A DNA stretch of 64,000 nt. Origin: Ornithodoros turicata (Eukaryota > Arthropoda > Arachnida > Ixodida > Argasidae). The DNA is taken from assembly GCF_037126465.1 (NCBI RefSeq), contig NC_088202.1, forward strand, positions 116,558,623 to 116,622,622, written 5' to 3'. The position numbers were made by a program, and so were the translations under genes. Numbering within the stretch: the first letter of the stretch is position 1; every line of letters starts with the position of its first letter. Shown one piece after another: positions 10,958 to 22,997 of the stretch. The notes under the pieces were generated by a model. It saw only the letters and a list, made by a program, of their open reading frames with translations, was not told where the DNA came from and made no database searches.

Positions 10958-11085
10958 GTGCATCGTACACTATCGCCTTTGCATACTTAAGGGATAGCGT
11001 TGGCGGCTCTGCGCAAGCTCTGGAAGCTCTCTTTCCGTTTTGCGCGTGCGCAGAACATACACAAAGGCGATAGCGTACCATGCAC
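10958..11085. repeat. Inverted repeat with 24-bp arms
   Basis: GTGCATCGTACACTATCGCC at 10958 pairs with its near complement ending at 11085 (two mismatches in 24). The spacer is about 80 bp. This is probably a MITE end pair, or part of one. Confidence 0.7.
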
Positions 11086-11743
11086 TTATCTTGCACCATA
11101 CTATTATCTTGCGGGATATGCCGTTCATTCCGGGACACTATAGCATCTCATTTCTGACAGTCTCCATTGCGCTGGAATAATCAATTTGTTAAAGTAACCC
11201 GGTTCAACTACAGTGAGTTATATGTCCGTAAAAACGTATCTCTCCCTGACTCAACCTGCGCCCTTGACTGCCTGCGGGTGATAGGAAGTCTGATTGGAGA
11301 CGCATGTATAATTCCCTAAAACTCCCTAATGCTGCCTGTTTACCACGGACGTGTGTCGTCTGCAGACGCGATAAGTTTATACGTTTTCGGGCAACGCGTA
11401 TGAAACGTTTGCCACGGTAACATTGAACAGGAGTGGACCTAGACCCATTTATCATGTTCCCTGTCCTGCGCATGCATGTGCACCGATCCTGCACGTAGGT
11501 TCGCCACGAACCAGCGAAAGCTGGATGCAGGAACCGTATACAACACGTTGTTTTAACGAAGGTATTTGTAATGCACCCGGGAGCTAACACAAATTTTCAA
11601 CGAAAAATCTGAAACTCGAACACACACGAACAACTGAAGTACTAATGTTGTAGTGGATCAGGCAATTAAACTTACGACTGAAATACTCTTTGGACGCATC
11701 TGACCCTACAAACATTTCTAGAGAAATGTGAAAAATTCAACAC

Positions 11744-11785
11744 CAAACAGTTGTCTCGCGACGTAAACACCGAATTATTATTAAT
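11744..11785 (+). mobile_element. 3'-end fragment of tRNA-derived SINE family C
   Basis: The sequence GTCTCGCGACGTAAACACCG followed by an AATTATTATTAATC tail matches the 3' end of the fuller copy at 39433-39743. Only about 40 bp remain. Confidence 0.55.
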
Positions 11786-12358
11786 CAAAATCAAACGAAA
11801 AAGTGCGTAGATATAGTGCTTGCAGACTTTTTTTTAACTGTCGCTTTGCTTGAGGCCATAGAAGGTGCCTTTGACTCAACCGTTCCGATGCACTACACCA
11901 CGAGCAATATGAATTTTACACAGTGCACGAAAGTGTTAAGCACTACATAATTAACAGACATACATGTATATTGCCTTGTTCGAAGCTGTATAATTCATTC
12001 ATGTCAGTCCGTTTTTATTCTTCGTGTCCATGAACAGCATAAGTCCTGATAATGGTGCGTATGCAAGTAGCAACATAAAAGCAGAACAAAGAGTGGTGAA
12101 ACGTAAGGTGGTGAAAAATAAACGTACCTAGAAGATTGGTCAACCATTGAGAGAGCTGATGCTACAATAGAACAATAAATGTTCTACGAAACAAAAAGTC
12201 GTTGGATCGGGGATTATATTGATTTTACCAATAGACGTAATGGTGATATGCGTTTCGAGCGTGAAGTTTTCAGTACTTTCCGTTGAGTAAGAAGTGCAAT
12301 AAGAGTAGTGGGGCAATACAGTTAAATTCACATCAGGATCGATCAGGATATTATTGTC

Positions 12359-12648
12359 TTTTTTTTTTACTTTCGTGTTAGCGCCGCAAAGCAACTGTGG
12401 CTATGAGCGGCGTACAGACGTGGACAGATGAAGAGAGGACAGAAGTAAGGAGTGGGCGAAAGGGGGGGGTTAGTATGCGTCTTGGGCCGACTTCATGGGG
12501 AACTGTGCCGACATTCGTCTGGAAAGTCTTAGGAAAAAAACAGGGAAAAGCTCAGACAGCACAGCCGGTGCCGGGACTCGAACCCGTATCACCTCCTAGG
12601 CTCGGCGTGGAAAGCGATCATCCTAACCACTATGCCACGGAAGATGGT
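12359..12648 (-). mobile_element. tRNA-derived SINE (family A), near full length
   Basis: On the minus strand it begins CTTCCGTGGCATAGTGG (A-box-like), has the B box GGTTCGAGTCC, continues through a tRNA-unrelated body and ends GCGGCGCTAACACG before an A-run (T-run at 12359-12368 on the plus strand). A sister copy in the opposite orientation lies at 58067-58353. SINEs of this type depend on LINE machinery and carry an internal RNA polymerase III promoter. The tick Ruka family is the obvious comparison, but assignment needs alignment. Confidence 0.8.
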
Positions 12649-12649
12649 C

Positions 12650-15293
12650 ACCTCAGAATTGTGATGCGGAAATCTGTACCTAGCAAGCAGGCCTGCTTTC
12701 TGTTGCGCTGCAAGTACCGCAACCGAAGAAAAAAAAAAGAAACAGTGAAAAATAAATAAATAATAATAATAATAACAACGTCCGAAGAAAAATGCGAGAC
12801 ATAATGCAGTGCGCGGCGAAAGCCACATGGCAGTAGCAATAATCCAGTACGCCTTCTATCTCGCAACCACATAACCGTAAACACACGCATATAATACATC
12901 GCAGGCATTCAGCCGCATTATATGGAAAGGAGCTCCGGATCTAAGTGCACGTGAAAGCCAAGAAACGCCAGCAAATGCCTCTATTATGGTGCCCGTGAGG
13001 TCTGGAAGGTTTTACCGGGGTACATTTGCTATTGTCCATAACGTCAGAGAGATGAGGCTGTAAAAATACAGCACCGTTCCGAGAGCGACGTAAAATGCGA
13101 GGCTCCTGCTGAGTGAAGACATCCCTCAGAATAAAGCGTCCACGAAATCCATCCAGCCGACATCAGCCCTAAAACGGCAACATAAGACGCTACAGATAAG
13201 CAACATAGCTGAGCTTAGCCAGCTCGAGAGCCTGCATTGCGTTACCCAACTCGAAAGCAAGGGACGTTTCAGTTTTACTTTTCGCTTCAAACTGCAGAAC
13301 GTATCCTTTGGTTATACAACTTGTGCGCAAGACGTTGTCTAAGGCCATAGTGCCTGCAGATCTTCTTAGTTAGTGGCTCTGTCCCGAGGGTATATATTTA
13401 CTACGACGTTCGAAATGATGACACACGGCTTGAAATAAATATAAGAGAGGAACAAAATAATTGAAATGGCTACTTTTACAGTCTTATTCGTCGCGCAGTA
13501 TTTGCATCATACTTTGAGTAATGCTGGAGACACTAAGGTCAGCATTTTTTAGCGTCCTATAGTCCCTGGGTGTGCAATCTTGTGTTCTTTCCTTTATATA
13601 CGAGGTCTAGGCAAATTAGGTCGTCGCTACAGTAGAGCTCTATCTTTTCCTTCTTATCCTTATTGTCTGAGTAGGATGTAGAGGAACATAATCTAAATAG
13701 GACCTTCATCTAGAATACCGCATCTTTCTTGCACGCCGTGCAAGAATAACACGATGCCGTGCTTTCTGCAATGCAAATTGATCGTTCGTCTTCATGAACA
13801 TTGAAGCCAATGACTTCAGCAAAGCAGTGTGGAAAGTATCAGATGAACAGAATACAAATCTAACTGGGAAACTATTCGAAATATCGGTGGCTGTCGTCTT
13901 GAGGAAATTCCCTTCATACTTGAATTTCGTAGTTTCTTACATCGAGCCGTCGAGACACGCGAAGAGAAACAAGTTTAATCATTCTTATCCCTATTCACTA
14001 AGTTTTCACTCTTATAGCGAAGGCGTCAGCAAACAATTTTCTCGTAGTCGTCTTTCTCGTCGTCTCGTGACGTCTTTCCGAACGAAGCTTATAGTCTATT
14101 CAATGGCAAAGTAGTAGAAACATAGAAAGAAAGAAGAGCGAAAAGGAATCATGACGACCCATCGATGTGGATCAAGCGAAGAAAAGATGCTGGCCAAAAT
14201 CGATTGCCCAGGATTGAACTTTATTCTATACCAACAAATCCCCGCGGTGTCGACCCGAACACGGGTCCACCTCTGCAGTGTCTTGTACGACCGAGAGTGG
14301 AAAAAAGAAAAAGAAAGGAAACGCAGCATTTACGAATTGCCCGAACGGGCCGTGCGAAAAACCAGGAAGAGGGGAAAAAAGGACGAACTGTGCATTGTGC
14401 CTTCTATCTGTTGAAAGGACGGCAAAGGCGTGCTCATATGTCGTCGAACGAAGTCTCTAGGGAAACGATTTCACTGGAAAGCAAAAGAAGGTTCGACAAG
14501 TTTAACAGATGTTTATGAGCGACCCTAGTGCTGTTCTGATGTGGCTCCAGGGAACGGAGCCGAAGAGGTAAGGGAAGGCGTATGTCGTCATGTGCTCATG
14601 CGATATCGACGTTGAGCGCTCTGGGGTGTGGGATGTGTTTTGAGAGATATACACGGACGTGAGGTTTGAAGCGCCGTTGCTAATGGGTGCGAAGTGGGTA
14701 TCAGTGCTGCACATGTGCGAAAGTGGTTTCGAGAGTCGTTTCTCGATGGATTGCGAGGGTGGGTGGAGTTAGTTGGGGTCTCCTACTAAGGATGGATGAG
14801 AGCACGCGGGAAGCCGAACGCTATTGCCGAATGGGAGACTGGCTGCCGGTGTGCACTTTGTACGTGTTTGAGGAGGAGGTGGAGGAGGAGGAGGTGGTAG
14901 TGGCTATCAGTTGTGAGGACAACCACGGAAGCGAGCGATATGGGTGACTGTGAAGAGTGCGACCAAAACACCCATGGCGTATGTCGTGAGGTCCAGAGCG
15001 GCCCAAGGAGGCGCTAACTGTATTGGAGGCTATTGGTGGAATTGAAAACGAGACCCTGCGTGGTAGTCGATTCAAACCAACGGCATCTGCTATGCCGTTT
15101 ACGCTCACAAGCATACAGGAGGTGGCACTTATACGCACTGAAGAAATAAAAGTGTTTCACTTCCTGTACAAATTTCAAACCCACCATCTATGTGAGAAAC
15201 TGTCAGCTCCACCTGCTAAAAGGCTGCGAAAGTTTAGAGTGAGAAGGAAACTTATTCTGTCATACACGTTCAAAAAATTTTGCACACCAGGTA
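12650..15293. other. Non-coding stretch
   Basis: No supported gene. Open frames at 13794-14114 and 14165-14518 have no recognisable domain. A GGAGGT-rich microsatellite lies at about 14869-14900. A B-box-like GTTCAATCCTG on the minus strand near 14210 may be a decayed SINE. Confidence 0.4.
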
Positions 15294-15301
15294 CTGCTAG
15301 C

Positions 15302-16292
15302 CAGGCCTGTAAAGTAATTAATTACAAGTAATTGAATTACTGTAATTAATTACTTTCTTAGTAATTAATTATCTTTCTTAGTAATTAATTACTTTCATAG
15401 TAATTAATTACTTCCAGAATTACATTAGGTTTTATGTAACTGTAATTGAATTACTTTTACAAGTAACGCGTAACACATTTGAATTACTTACGGAATTACT
15501 TCGAACGCTATCTGGGAAGGCACAATGTTTAAAGTTTGGGTCAGTTCCACACCGTTTCTTTTTCTTTTTTTTTCACAGTAATTACCCAAAGACTTGATTC
15601 AGATCGGTACAATTTTCGGTACAGATTTTTTACATTTGAATGTAGAAGGAGAAAAACTCTTGCGCCATGGGAAAAGGAGTATACGAATTGTGGGTATCGA
15701 CCCGCACTTCAGAGTCGTTAGAGTGCTTGAAAGATCTTCCTTGTGTGCTCGAGGTGTTCATGAAGTACAATGTTGGGCTGCCCAGCAGTGCACCAGTGGA
15801 GCGTCTGTTTTCGGTTGGTGGTCTTGTTATGACAAGGAGACGTGGCAGCCTTACAGACAGGAACTTTGAGAATACCTTACTCTTGAAAGCCAATGGACGT
15901 TACAAGTTGCACTCATGATCTGCACTTTGTTCACATACGTGAAGAAAGAAAGCCCTTGACTGTGATGTTTGGTGTTGCTTTAACATGGCAAGAGACTTGT
16001 CCTTGTGTAAGACTTCTCTAACTTGTTTTTCTACCACAAGCACAACTACCACCATCTTTCAGAACATGTGCAATAAATGTGTACATGAAATCTCGCAGTT
16101 TGCACGTCGTTTGCCCGTTGCAGTCAACTTTGTGAATGTAATTCAGTGTAATGCAATTACTTTTTTCAGTAATTGTAATCGTAATTGAATTACAATAGAA
16201 AATGAGTAATTGTAACTGTAATTTAATTACTTTTGTGAACATGTAATAGTAATCGTAATTCAATTACTGGCAAAGTAATTTTCACTGGTCTG
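15302..16292 (+). mobile_element. Internally deleted hAT element with GTAATTAC arrays and perfect 8-bp target duplication
   Basis: The ends are CAGGCCTGTAAAGTAATT (left) and, as reverse complement of the right end, CAGACCAGTGAAAATTAC. CTGCTAGC flanks the element exactly on both sides (15294-15301 and 16293-16300), the 8-bp duplication expected of hAT transposition. About 190 bp at the left and 150 bp at the right are packed with GTAATTAATTAC-type palindromic motifs, the likely transposase-binding sites. The middle keeps only the C-terminal part of a transposase (15667-15918). Length is 991 bp, so most of a normal 2.5-4 kb hAT has been lost. The perfect duplication suggests a fairly recent insertion. 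Confidence 0.92.
15667..15918 (+). pseudogene. hAT transposase C-terminal dimerisation domain (remnant)
   Basis: This frame of about 83 codons ends in the hAT C-terminal dimerisation motif: LPSSAPVERLFSVGGLVMTR, then RGSLTDRNFENTLLLKANGR. The SSAPVERLFSxGG and NFENxLLLKxN blocks are diagnostic of hAT transposases, where they form the oligomer interface. The N-terminal BED zinc finger and the RNase H-like catalytic core are missing, and the upstream sequence (15540-15666) is open only in other frames. It cannot encode a working transposase but shows which superfamily mobilised the element. Confidence 0.9.
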
Positions 16293-16563
16293 CTGCTAGC
16301 ATTTTGCTCACATTACGCCGAGCATTACTCGCGAACTCGACGATCTGCGTAGTTTCACGACTTGAAACTGCTAAAATGTCACATCTAGTAAATGGAACAG
16401 GCAAAAAAAAAAAAAGGGGGGGGAAAGAAAGTGGTACATAAGAGTGACGCACATGAAATCAAAGAGTACAATGGCAAGATGCGTAGCTACTCCTCCTTTG
16501 AATCAGCCAGACTCACGACCTCTCACTGTGACAAAATTAGTTTCGTCCATGGTCAAATGCAGC

Positions 16564-17714
16564 CAGGGTGTCGAACCGCAAAAAATATGGGTTCGGTTCG
16601 GGTTCGCGTTGCTTTGGTTTCGTTCTGGTTCAGTTCGGGTTCGGCCACGCCAAAAATCGAACCGGTTTGCAAACCGGTTCGCAGCCCCGAACCGATTCGC
16701 GAACCCGATCAACCCTTCCATATTACATGTTCCATAAGACTGCTTTTATCAGGAAATGCGTGGCTGATAGCATACTGCTGTTGTCTGCATTGACGTTTTT
16801 AGCGGTCAGGTACTTCCCTTAGCGAGAGAAAGGAGAAGTGGATGAACACTTATTGCAAATAGAGTCCACGTTGATGAAGCGGTGTAGTCGTGCTACTTTC
16901 TGTTCTCGAAATCTCTTTTTTCACATGCACAGTGCCAGCACGATAAAGGAAGTCTAATAAGATGAACAGCATTACATAGACCACGGTACTTGCCGGCACA
17001 CTGCATTCGCAGCATAAATCGATCTGAAACCGTACTGAAGCATGTCGAAAATAAGCCTGCCAGCCGTACTCTGTCCGAGCTCACAGCAGTGTACCAGTTA
17101 ATCCACAACACAAAGGCACAGAATTGCACTACCAATAAGCAGAACTGCATTTACTTTTCAAACCACGACCAATCAAACAGGCACCATTCTGCGTACGCTT
17201 CTTCTCCACTTCTCATGTTTCTGACTTGTTTAATTTTTACTGTTCACGTGTAAAGGGAAATGTTGGGTGTTTACTTAATCACATATTCGTCCTATAGAGC
17301 TACATAACTGCCCTACTCCATTCCTGTGTCATTCGTGGCGCCTCGTCTCTGAAGAGTAGACGCCGCAGCGCGTGCGTGGGGTGCTAGCCGCGGCGGTCAC
17401 ACGGAAAACTGCGCTTCATCGTGCTAAAAAGACGCTCAAAGTATACTTGCTATACGTCCTCGTTTGACTGCTAGGTGAAAATTTCCGAAATCCATGATAT
17501 GGACGCGTGATGATGATTCCAATGTGACTTCGTTCGGGGATTGGGAGGAACTCTTATCCTGACTTCTCTTATGTCCGAACCGTTTCGTTGCGAACCGGTT
17601 ACCGCTATTATTTTTTACGGTTCTGCTCCGTTCGGGTTCAACAGTGTCATGAAAATTTCGGTTCGCGTTCGGGTACGGTTTTCGGTTCGGGTTCGCGTTC
17701 GGTTCGACACCCTG
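16564..17714. mobile_element. hAT-type non-autonomous element with CGAACC/GGTTCG arrays
   Basis: It is bounded by inverted CAGGGTGTCGAACCG termini (16564-16578 and the complement ending at 17714). The first 150 bp and last 150 bp are dense in GGTTCGGGTTCGCG and its complement, including AAACCGGTTCG palindromes. The central 800 bp (about 16710-17570) is ordinary unique-looking sequence with no transposase. The CAGGGTGTCGAAC end resembles Charlie-type hAT termini. The 8-bp flanks (AATGCAGC and CTACCAAC) do not match, so flanking rearrangement or decay is likely. Confidence 0.75.
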
Positions 17715-18600
17715 CTACCAACCTCTCTGCCCTAAACGCACAGCTATGACCTTACTGGATAACGTGGAGCTCGCGGTACTCATAGTGAGGTTCATGATTA
17801 TATTTCCACCAAGTTACCGCGACCGATGGCGTATACTCACCCTAATCATCATCATCATCAAAATAAAGTTACTGCTACTACCCTTTAAACACCTATTGCA
17901 CAATGAGGTATTCCAAATAATAAATTACGAACACTGTCTTCTATTTCTTCAATGCGCAACCAAAGGCCCTCCGTATGTTTACTCAACATCACCATCACAT
18001 AGATACGGAGTGCACTATTGCATCATTTTCAAAGTCGGGTACTGCAATGGCATTTTAGACACCGCGTGGGTGTCTAGCAAAAGGGTGTCTAGGGTGTCTG
18101 TCACAGCAAAAGTATTCGCGCCTGCGTGAATAAAACCGTGAATCGCATGCGCGTTATGTTCATGAATATCACGATAGAGCTGCCGCCAGAAGATGTAAAA
18201 AGAAGGTTCTTGATGTTTACAACAACGTCCTGTCTGCCGAGCTTATTTCAAAACAGCAGGCGTGCTACTTGTAATCTATGTCCGCGAATGCATTCATACG
18301 CCGCGCTGCGTGCATCTACGACTGCGCTCATAAATTTCGTGTCACAAAAACCTTTTTTCTTCTATCTCTTTATGTCCGTCCTACTGCAACGTCCGCTCTG
18401 CAAGAACAAAAGCTCATTTCGCAAACTCATATTTATATATTAAGGAAAACAGGAAGCACGATGACAGTACATTACCTCTTGTTGTCGGCAGAACACAAAT
18501 AAATGTTTCCTATTTCTGAAAGCATTCAACGTTAGCAGGTAAACCTGCTTCTGTTCTGAACGGCACGTTGACCAGGTTTAAAGCTGCCGAAAGTTATTTA
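17715..18600. other. Non-coding stretch
   Basis: No gene or element recognised. A short GGGTGTCTAG repetition occurs at 18055-18095. The frame at 18126-18443 has no recognisable domain. Confidence 0.4.
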
Positions 18601-18636
18601 TATTTATAGGTCACACCATGTGTATAGAGGGAGAAG

Positions 18637-18925
18637 TTGTTGTTGAAGATTGAAGAAAGCACATTCTTGTTTCGCCGCAGGGACCAGACGACACATGAGC
18701 TCGTAGAAGCCACGCAGGTTTTAAAAGCCGGTTACAGGTGTATCAGCTCGTCCTCATTATCACTACCTGATAGTGGAGTGGCCCTGTTAGATAATCAACC
18801 GGTTTCTCTCGCTTCATCAACCACTTGATGTTTTAAAACCGTCATATGTGCACAATAAAGTTCCATTTGAAAGTAGCGCCATGTCCTGAGTTCGTCTCTT
18901 CTGTCCTTTCGCCTTGCGCAGGTGT
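18637..18925 (+). pseudogene. 3' end of a Penelope-like retroelement
   Basis: The frame 18637-18828 ends RDQTTHELVEATQVLKAG, CISSSSLSLPDSGVALL and a stop. The pattern R-D-x-x-T-x-E-L-x-E-A followed by C-x-S-x-x-S-x-S-L-x-x-x-E/G-x-x-x-L resembles the C-terminus of GIY-YIG-containing Penelope-like proteins known from ticks. A polyadenylation signal (AATAAA, 18854-18859) and a T/C-rich tail follow. Nothing upstream matches the reverse transcriptase, so only the last about 60 residues survive. The call rests on motif memory and would need a search. Confidence 0.5.
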
Positions 18926-21177
18926 ATGTAGGGAGATGCAACTGAACAATCATCGATCATCACTTCAGTATTACTTATTGAGTAATTGATCTGCAGTTAG
19001 CGAGTTATACTAGGAGTTAGAAATCCTGAACTGTCTGTGTTGTCTCTGAATGGGCAATGGCACGAAAATATTGTTTTAAGAACAGGACGAGGAGGCCTCC
19101 AGCTTAATATTCTCGCCGTGTATTCTCTGGCAATATCAAAGAACGCAATTGTCATTTGTAGATTATGTTTACGTTCCTTGATACAGGATAGCAGTGACCG
19201 CCATCACGATGTATTGCACGCGCCCCCTGTGTACAAGATGTATCGCACTTACACCGTACAATATCAGTTTTGCAACGAGCATCATATGCTGCTCTTTCGG
19301 CTTGAAGCGTTTCCATTAATTTCTCATTTATCAACTTTTATCTCCTCTAAGCCAGGTCGTTTAGCACGTAGAAGGGCTTATCGGCCTACATCCGTCCCGT
19401 CGTCTGTGTTTCTTTCCGAGAAAATTGTGGATGAAAGCTTTCCCGTCTCCACGAACTTCTTTTTAGGCTGGTTTCGCAGTAACGTTTTTTTCGTCCGTGT
19501 CTTTCACGGATGCAAAACGGACCCATTGGCACCTAAGCGCATCGATTGCCTTTAGGTTCTATTTTTGAAGCAAACGGACGACAAAAACGTCAGTGTGATT
19601 GATTGATTGAGGTATAAAACATATGGAGAACATTATGAAATGAACCTTTAGTCGCATGTCGGAAAGGTGTCGTTGAAGTCAACGTTTCCCACGCTGTAGA
19701 CAATGATGCAATGGTAAATACACTCAATCGGCCGGTGTAAAAAGATACAGGTAATAAGTCATACATGGGTGTTCCAATTATCGTGTCAAAAAAGTAGAAA
19801 AGCAGAAAATCGACAGAACCAGAGAGGGAATGTTAAGAACAGAGCCTCGGGACAAGAGCCGTCAATATTTGAAACAGAGACAAAGGAGGAGAAGAACAGT
19901 TTCTGTTCGAAGTATCGGCTGCTCTCGTCCTGATACTCTTCCCTTTACGTAATAACGAAAAACACGTACTATACTGAAAAATATGCGATCAGAGGCATTT
20001 GAATTGATCGTTGAAAGTTACAAAGTTAAAGAAACATTCTCTTGCCAGAATCAGTAAGTGCAATGTGGATTTGCCAAAATCCACCACAAAATATGCTACC
20101 TACTGCAATGATGACACTTTAAAAAAAAGTTAAAGTGATCACTTCAGACGCGCGATTGCCGAGTTATTAACGTTGCAGAACGAGTGCTGAAATAAATGTT
20201 GAAGTTCGACTGTATGCGACTGTTTTATTTTGCAGCTGTCCACGCCCGGGTGGCTTCAATAGAAAGCATGAATAGGCTGCTTATTGGAGAGGTAGGTTGC
20301 ATGTCCTCATTTGAGTAGCTTCACTTTTTCGTCGATATTATTGCCTCGTCGAGTGATATTACCTGCCAATAGAAAAATAAAGTACATATAGCGAGATAAC
20401 CAAAACGCCCATAATCGTAACGGCATTCGACTTCTGCCGGATGGTGGATGCATGGTGTCTAATCGATATCGGCGTTCCACGCTTAAATCGTATCGGGATC
20501 TATGACTGTGCACACCACGACTACGTAAAACGAGTCGATATTGAAAGCAGTCGGTATAAACGGCGATAATGGCGGCAGCTACTAAGATACAATATACACA
20601 AGGTCCGTCCGCGAAACAGCCAAGAGTTCAGACTTGGTGAACTGTTTGGTATGCCATGCAGCACACAACTATCTCACATTCTTTAGGCAATAACTCCCCT
20701 ACACACACATTCCTATGAGATATATAACCTATCATATGTTAGCATTGATGGATCACCGTATGCGGAGTGAACTATTGTTCACGTGACACGGGCAACCAAT
20801 AAGGTGCGCTCTCGTATATTGAGCGTCATCACTTTAAAAGGGTGTTCAAAAGCGAGTACGACCTTGGAAGAAATATATTGGCTGTTCACTTTTATACTTC
20901 GCCGCTTGATCACCCAGAAAGGACTGGTTTCGAAATATGGTGCGGTAGGTGGGTTCGTATAATTAAAATGCTCGCTGTATTTATTGTATTGCAATTTAAA
21001 ATGATCTGCTGGAACGCTGTGCAGCGATTAAACGAAAATAGAGTTTGTCTGAAACTGAGAGTACCGATTTCCTACGCATTGGAAACATTCTCAGTGTTGG
21101 AAAGATTTATTCTGCCTACAGCACAGACCAAATCCAGCACCTTCCCCGTGTTGTTTTCACAACGTCGATATAACACA
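18926..21177. other. Non-coding stretch
   Basis: Nothing supported. The open frame 19037-19555 (172 aa) is long but shows no domain, signal or splice context. A TGATTGATTGATTGA microsatellite is at about 19600. Confidence 0.4.
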
Positions 21178-21855
21178 TTAAAGGGGCACTAAAATGCAAA
21201 AACAACTTGTTCTCAAATGAAAGTCACTGTTTCAATTAGTACAGTGCATACAAAATTAATTCACACATGCTACCGTTTGGAAGGAAAACACAATCAAACA
21301 GAGCCGCATTTGGCAGCAACGAATGGTACCCTCAAAAAGCGAAGATTGGCGGCATCCAATGAGACAGCATGAGAAGCACGCGCATACCTGTCGTGTGCGT
21401 GTGGATTTGGAACGGGTCCGATCGTAGTGTTCCGCACATGTTGTGCATGATGCCAATTGTTGCGCTTTTCAGTAATGGTTTACTGAATTGTAGACCAGAA
21501 GAGTTATCACAAATGTTCCACTGACACCAATTATCTTCACGTCCCTCGGACAGCGACACCAGTCCACTTCGCAACTCGCACTACGTTTTTTCCTGGGACT
21601 GCTCCATGGCGTGGCACGCGCGTGCACGAGCAGCATGGACGAAAGCCACTCGATGTATAACCGATGGACGAGATGAAGCGACGCTACCTAAATACAGAAG
21701 GCCTGCTCATTTTCAGTGAAGGTCTTTTCAGTGACTTCCTTCTTTCCTCATTAATTTCTTAGGCACTACAGTCTTTGTATGTATTTGTCATTTCTATGTG
21801 TTCAGCCTCAGAACATCAATTCCCATCTTGTTTTTACATTTTGGTGACCCTTTAA
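21178..21855. mobile_element. T2/Kolobok-like MITE with TTAA duplication, carrying a SINE fragment
   Basis: The left end is TTAA-AGGGGCACTAAAATGC (21178) and the right end, reverse complemented, is TTAA-AGGGTCACCAAAATGT (ending 21855), continuing as AAAAACAA on both sides. TTAAAGGRR termini with a TTAA duplication match T2-type MITEs of the Kolobok superfamily described in vertebrates; piggyBac is the alternative for TTAA but its ends usually differ. The right quarter (21716-21832) is the 3' part of SINE family B. No transposase is present. Confidence 0.7.
21716..21832 (+). mobile_element. SINE family B 3' fragment (copy 1)
   Basis: CTTTTCAGTGACTTCCTTC is followed by the family tail CTTTGTATGTATTTGTC and CAGCCTCAGAACATCAATTC. 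The tRNA-like head is missing. It lies just inside the right end of the TTAA element. Confidence 0.6.
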
Positions 21856-22888
21856 GGTTTGCCCTGTCTACCGCTTAGTATGAACATGCAATGTTAGAAA
21901 TGTTCTCGTTTTTCTTTTTCTTTTTAGGAATTCGTGGGGGAATACATAGCGATTGTGTGACTGAATCTGTGAATGTAAATCTTTATAGGTTTTATTCTTA
22001 CGTATGCAAATGAGCAGTCTTCCCAGCCACGTGTAGGATGGTCGATAGCAGGGCCTGTCAAAGTACGGTCGAATGCGGCAGCCGGTTCATATCGCGTGCA
22101 GGAGAGCGGTATGCACGGTTTGCTACCTTGTCGCTTATGACGCGGCGTTCTTCCCCTACCGTACCCAGATCCAGCCTTCCAAGAGGGACCAGACGAACTG
22201 GATCCAGCTGCCTAGAATGTTTCGTATAGTAGTATGCTGTGTGTGGAATTAAAGGGGAACTCCTGGCTTGAATAAACACTCGACTGCATGCGACTCTGCG
22301 CTTGCATTCCCCTAGGGGAAGTGACAGACAGTGCTGAATGGATAAAAGGACATGCATAACTAAACATAAGCGAGTTGCTCAATCCGCTCTCTATTGTATG
22401 CTAGCTCCAGCTGATTACACCCAGCACATTTGCTGCCCATAGTTAACCTAAAGCATTTCTTCTTGCGCCCATCTGTCCTGTGTTACCAAAAGATCCGTCG
22501 ACATTTAACACCCTCAGCAGAGCACAAGATATCGTCGACAACCATACACTGCCACACGACGTAACTAAGCCAGGCGGGCACTGTATTCGATGCCACGCAG
22601 TGCCAAGCACTGCAGGCCATATATCTGGAACTTGTTGAACGGTTTAACCGAAACAGATATGACGTTCCGATAGAACTACTCAACCTGCCTTATTGGGAAT
22701 GGTTTCAACTCAGTGGTTCACCAGGTATGTTTTTCAAACGAAGACATGTGGAAGCATTAATGTTTTTCTTTTTTTTCGAATGACACAAGCCACACAAAAC
22801 ATTATGTTGAAACGCTTCTGCCCAACATTCATGGTGGTTCCATCGTCACACCAGCGGCAGTAAAGCAACGAGACTACTCTTCTTCGCA
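21856..22888. other. Non-coding stretch
   Basis: A solo TTAAAGGGGAACTCC terminus lies at about 22250, related to the TTAA element on its left. No gene recognised. Confidence 0.4.
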
Positions 22889-22997
22889 GAACAACAACAA
22901 CTTTATTTTGGCTGTGGAGAGTGGGGAGGTTCATCGCCACAGGCGATACTCTACCCCATTGCTGGTGGGAATGTGGGGAATAAAATAACGAGCCCCG

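Noticed and set aside
12560..12645. Host tRNA gene on the minus strand
   Set aside because: The tRNA-like part is the head of a SINE with an identical layout at 58067, including the body and A-tail.
12589..12908. Minus-strand frames rich in Leu, Phe and Tyr
   Set aside because: They arise from an AATAAT microsatellite and SINE sequence (12720-12780), not from a membrane protein.
19037..19555. 172-codon plus-strand frame
   Set aside because: Long, but with no recognisable domain, poor composition and no splice or promoter context. Chance frames of this size are expected in 64 kb.
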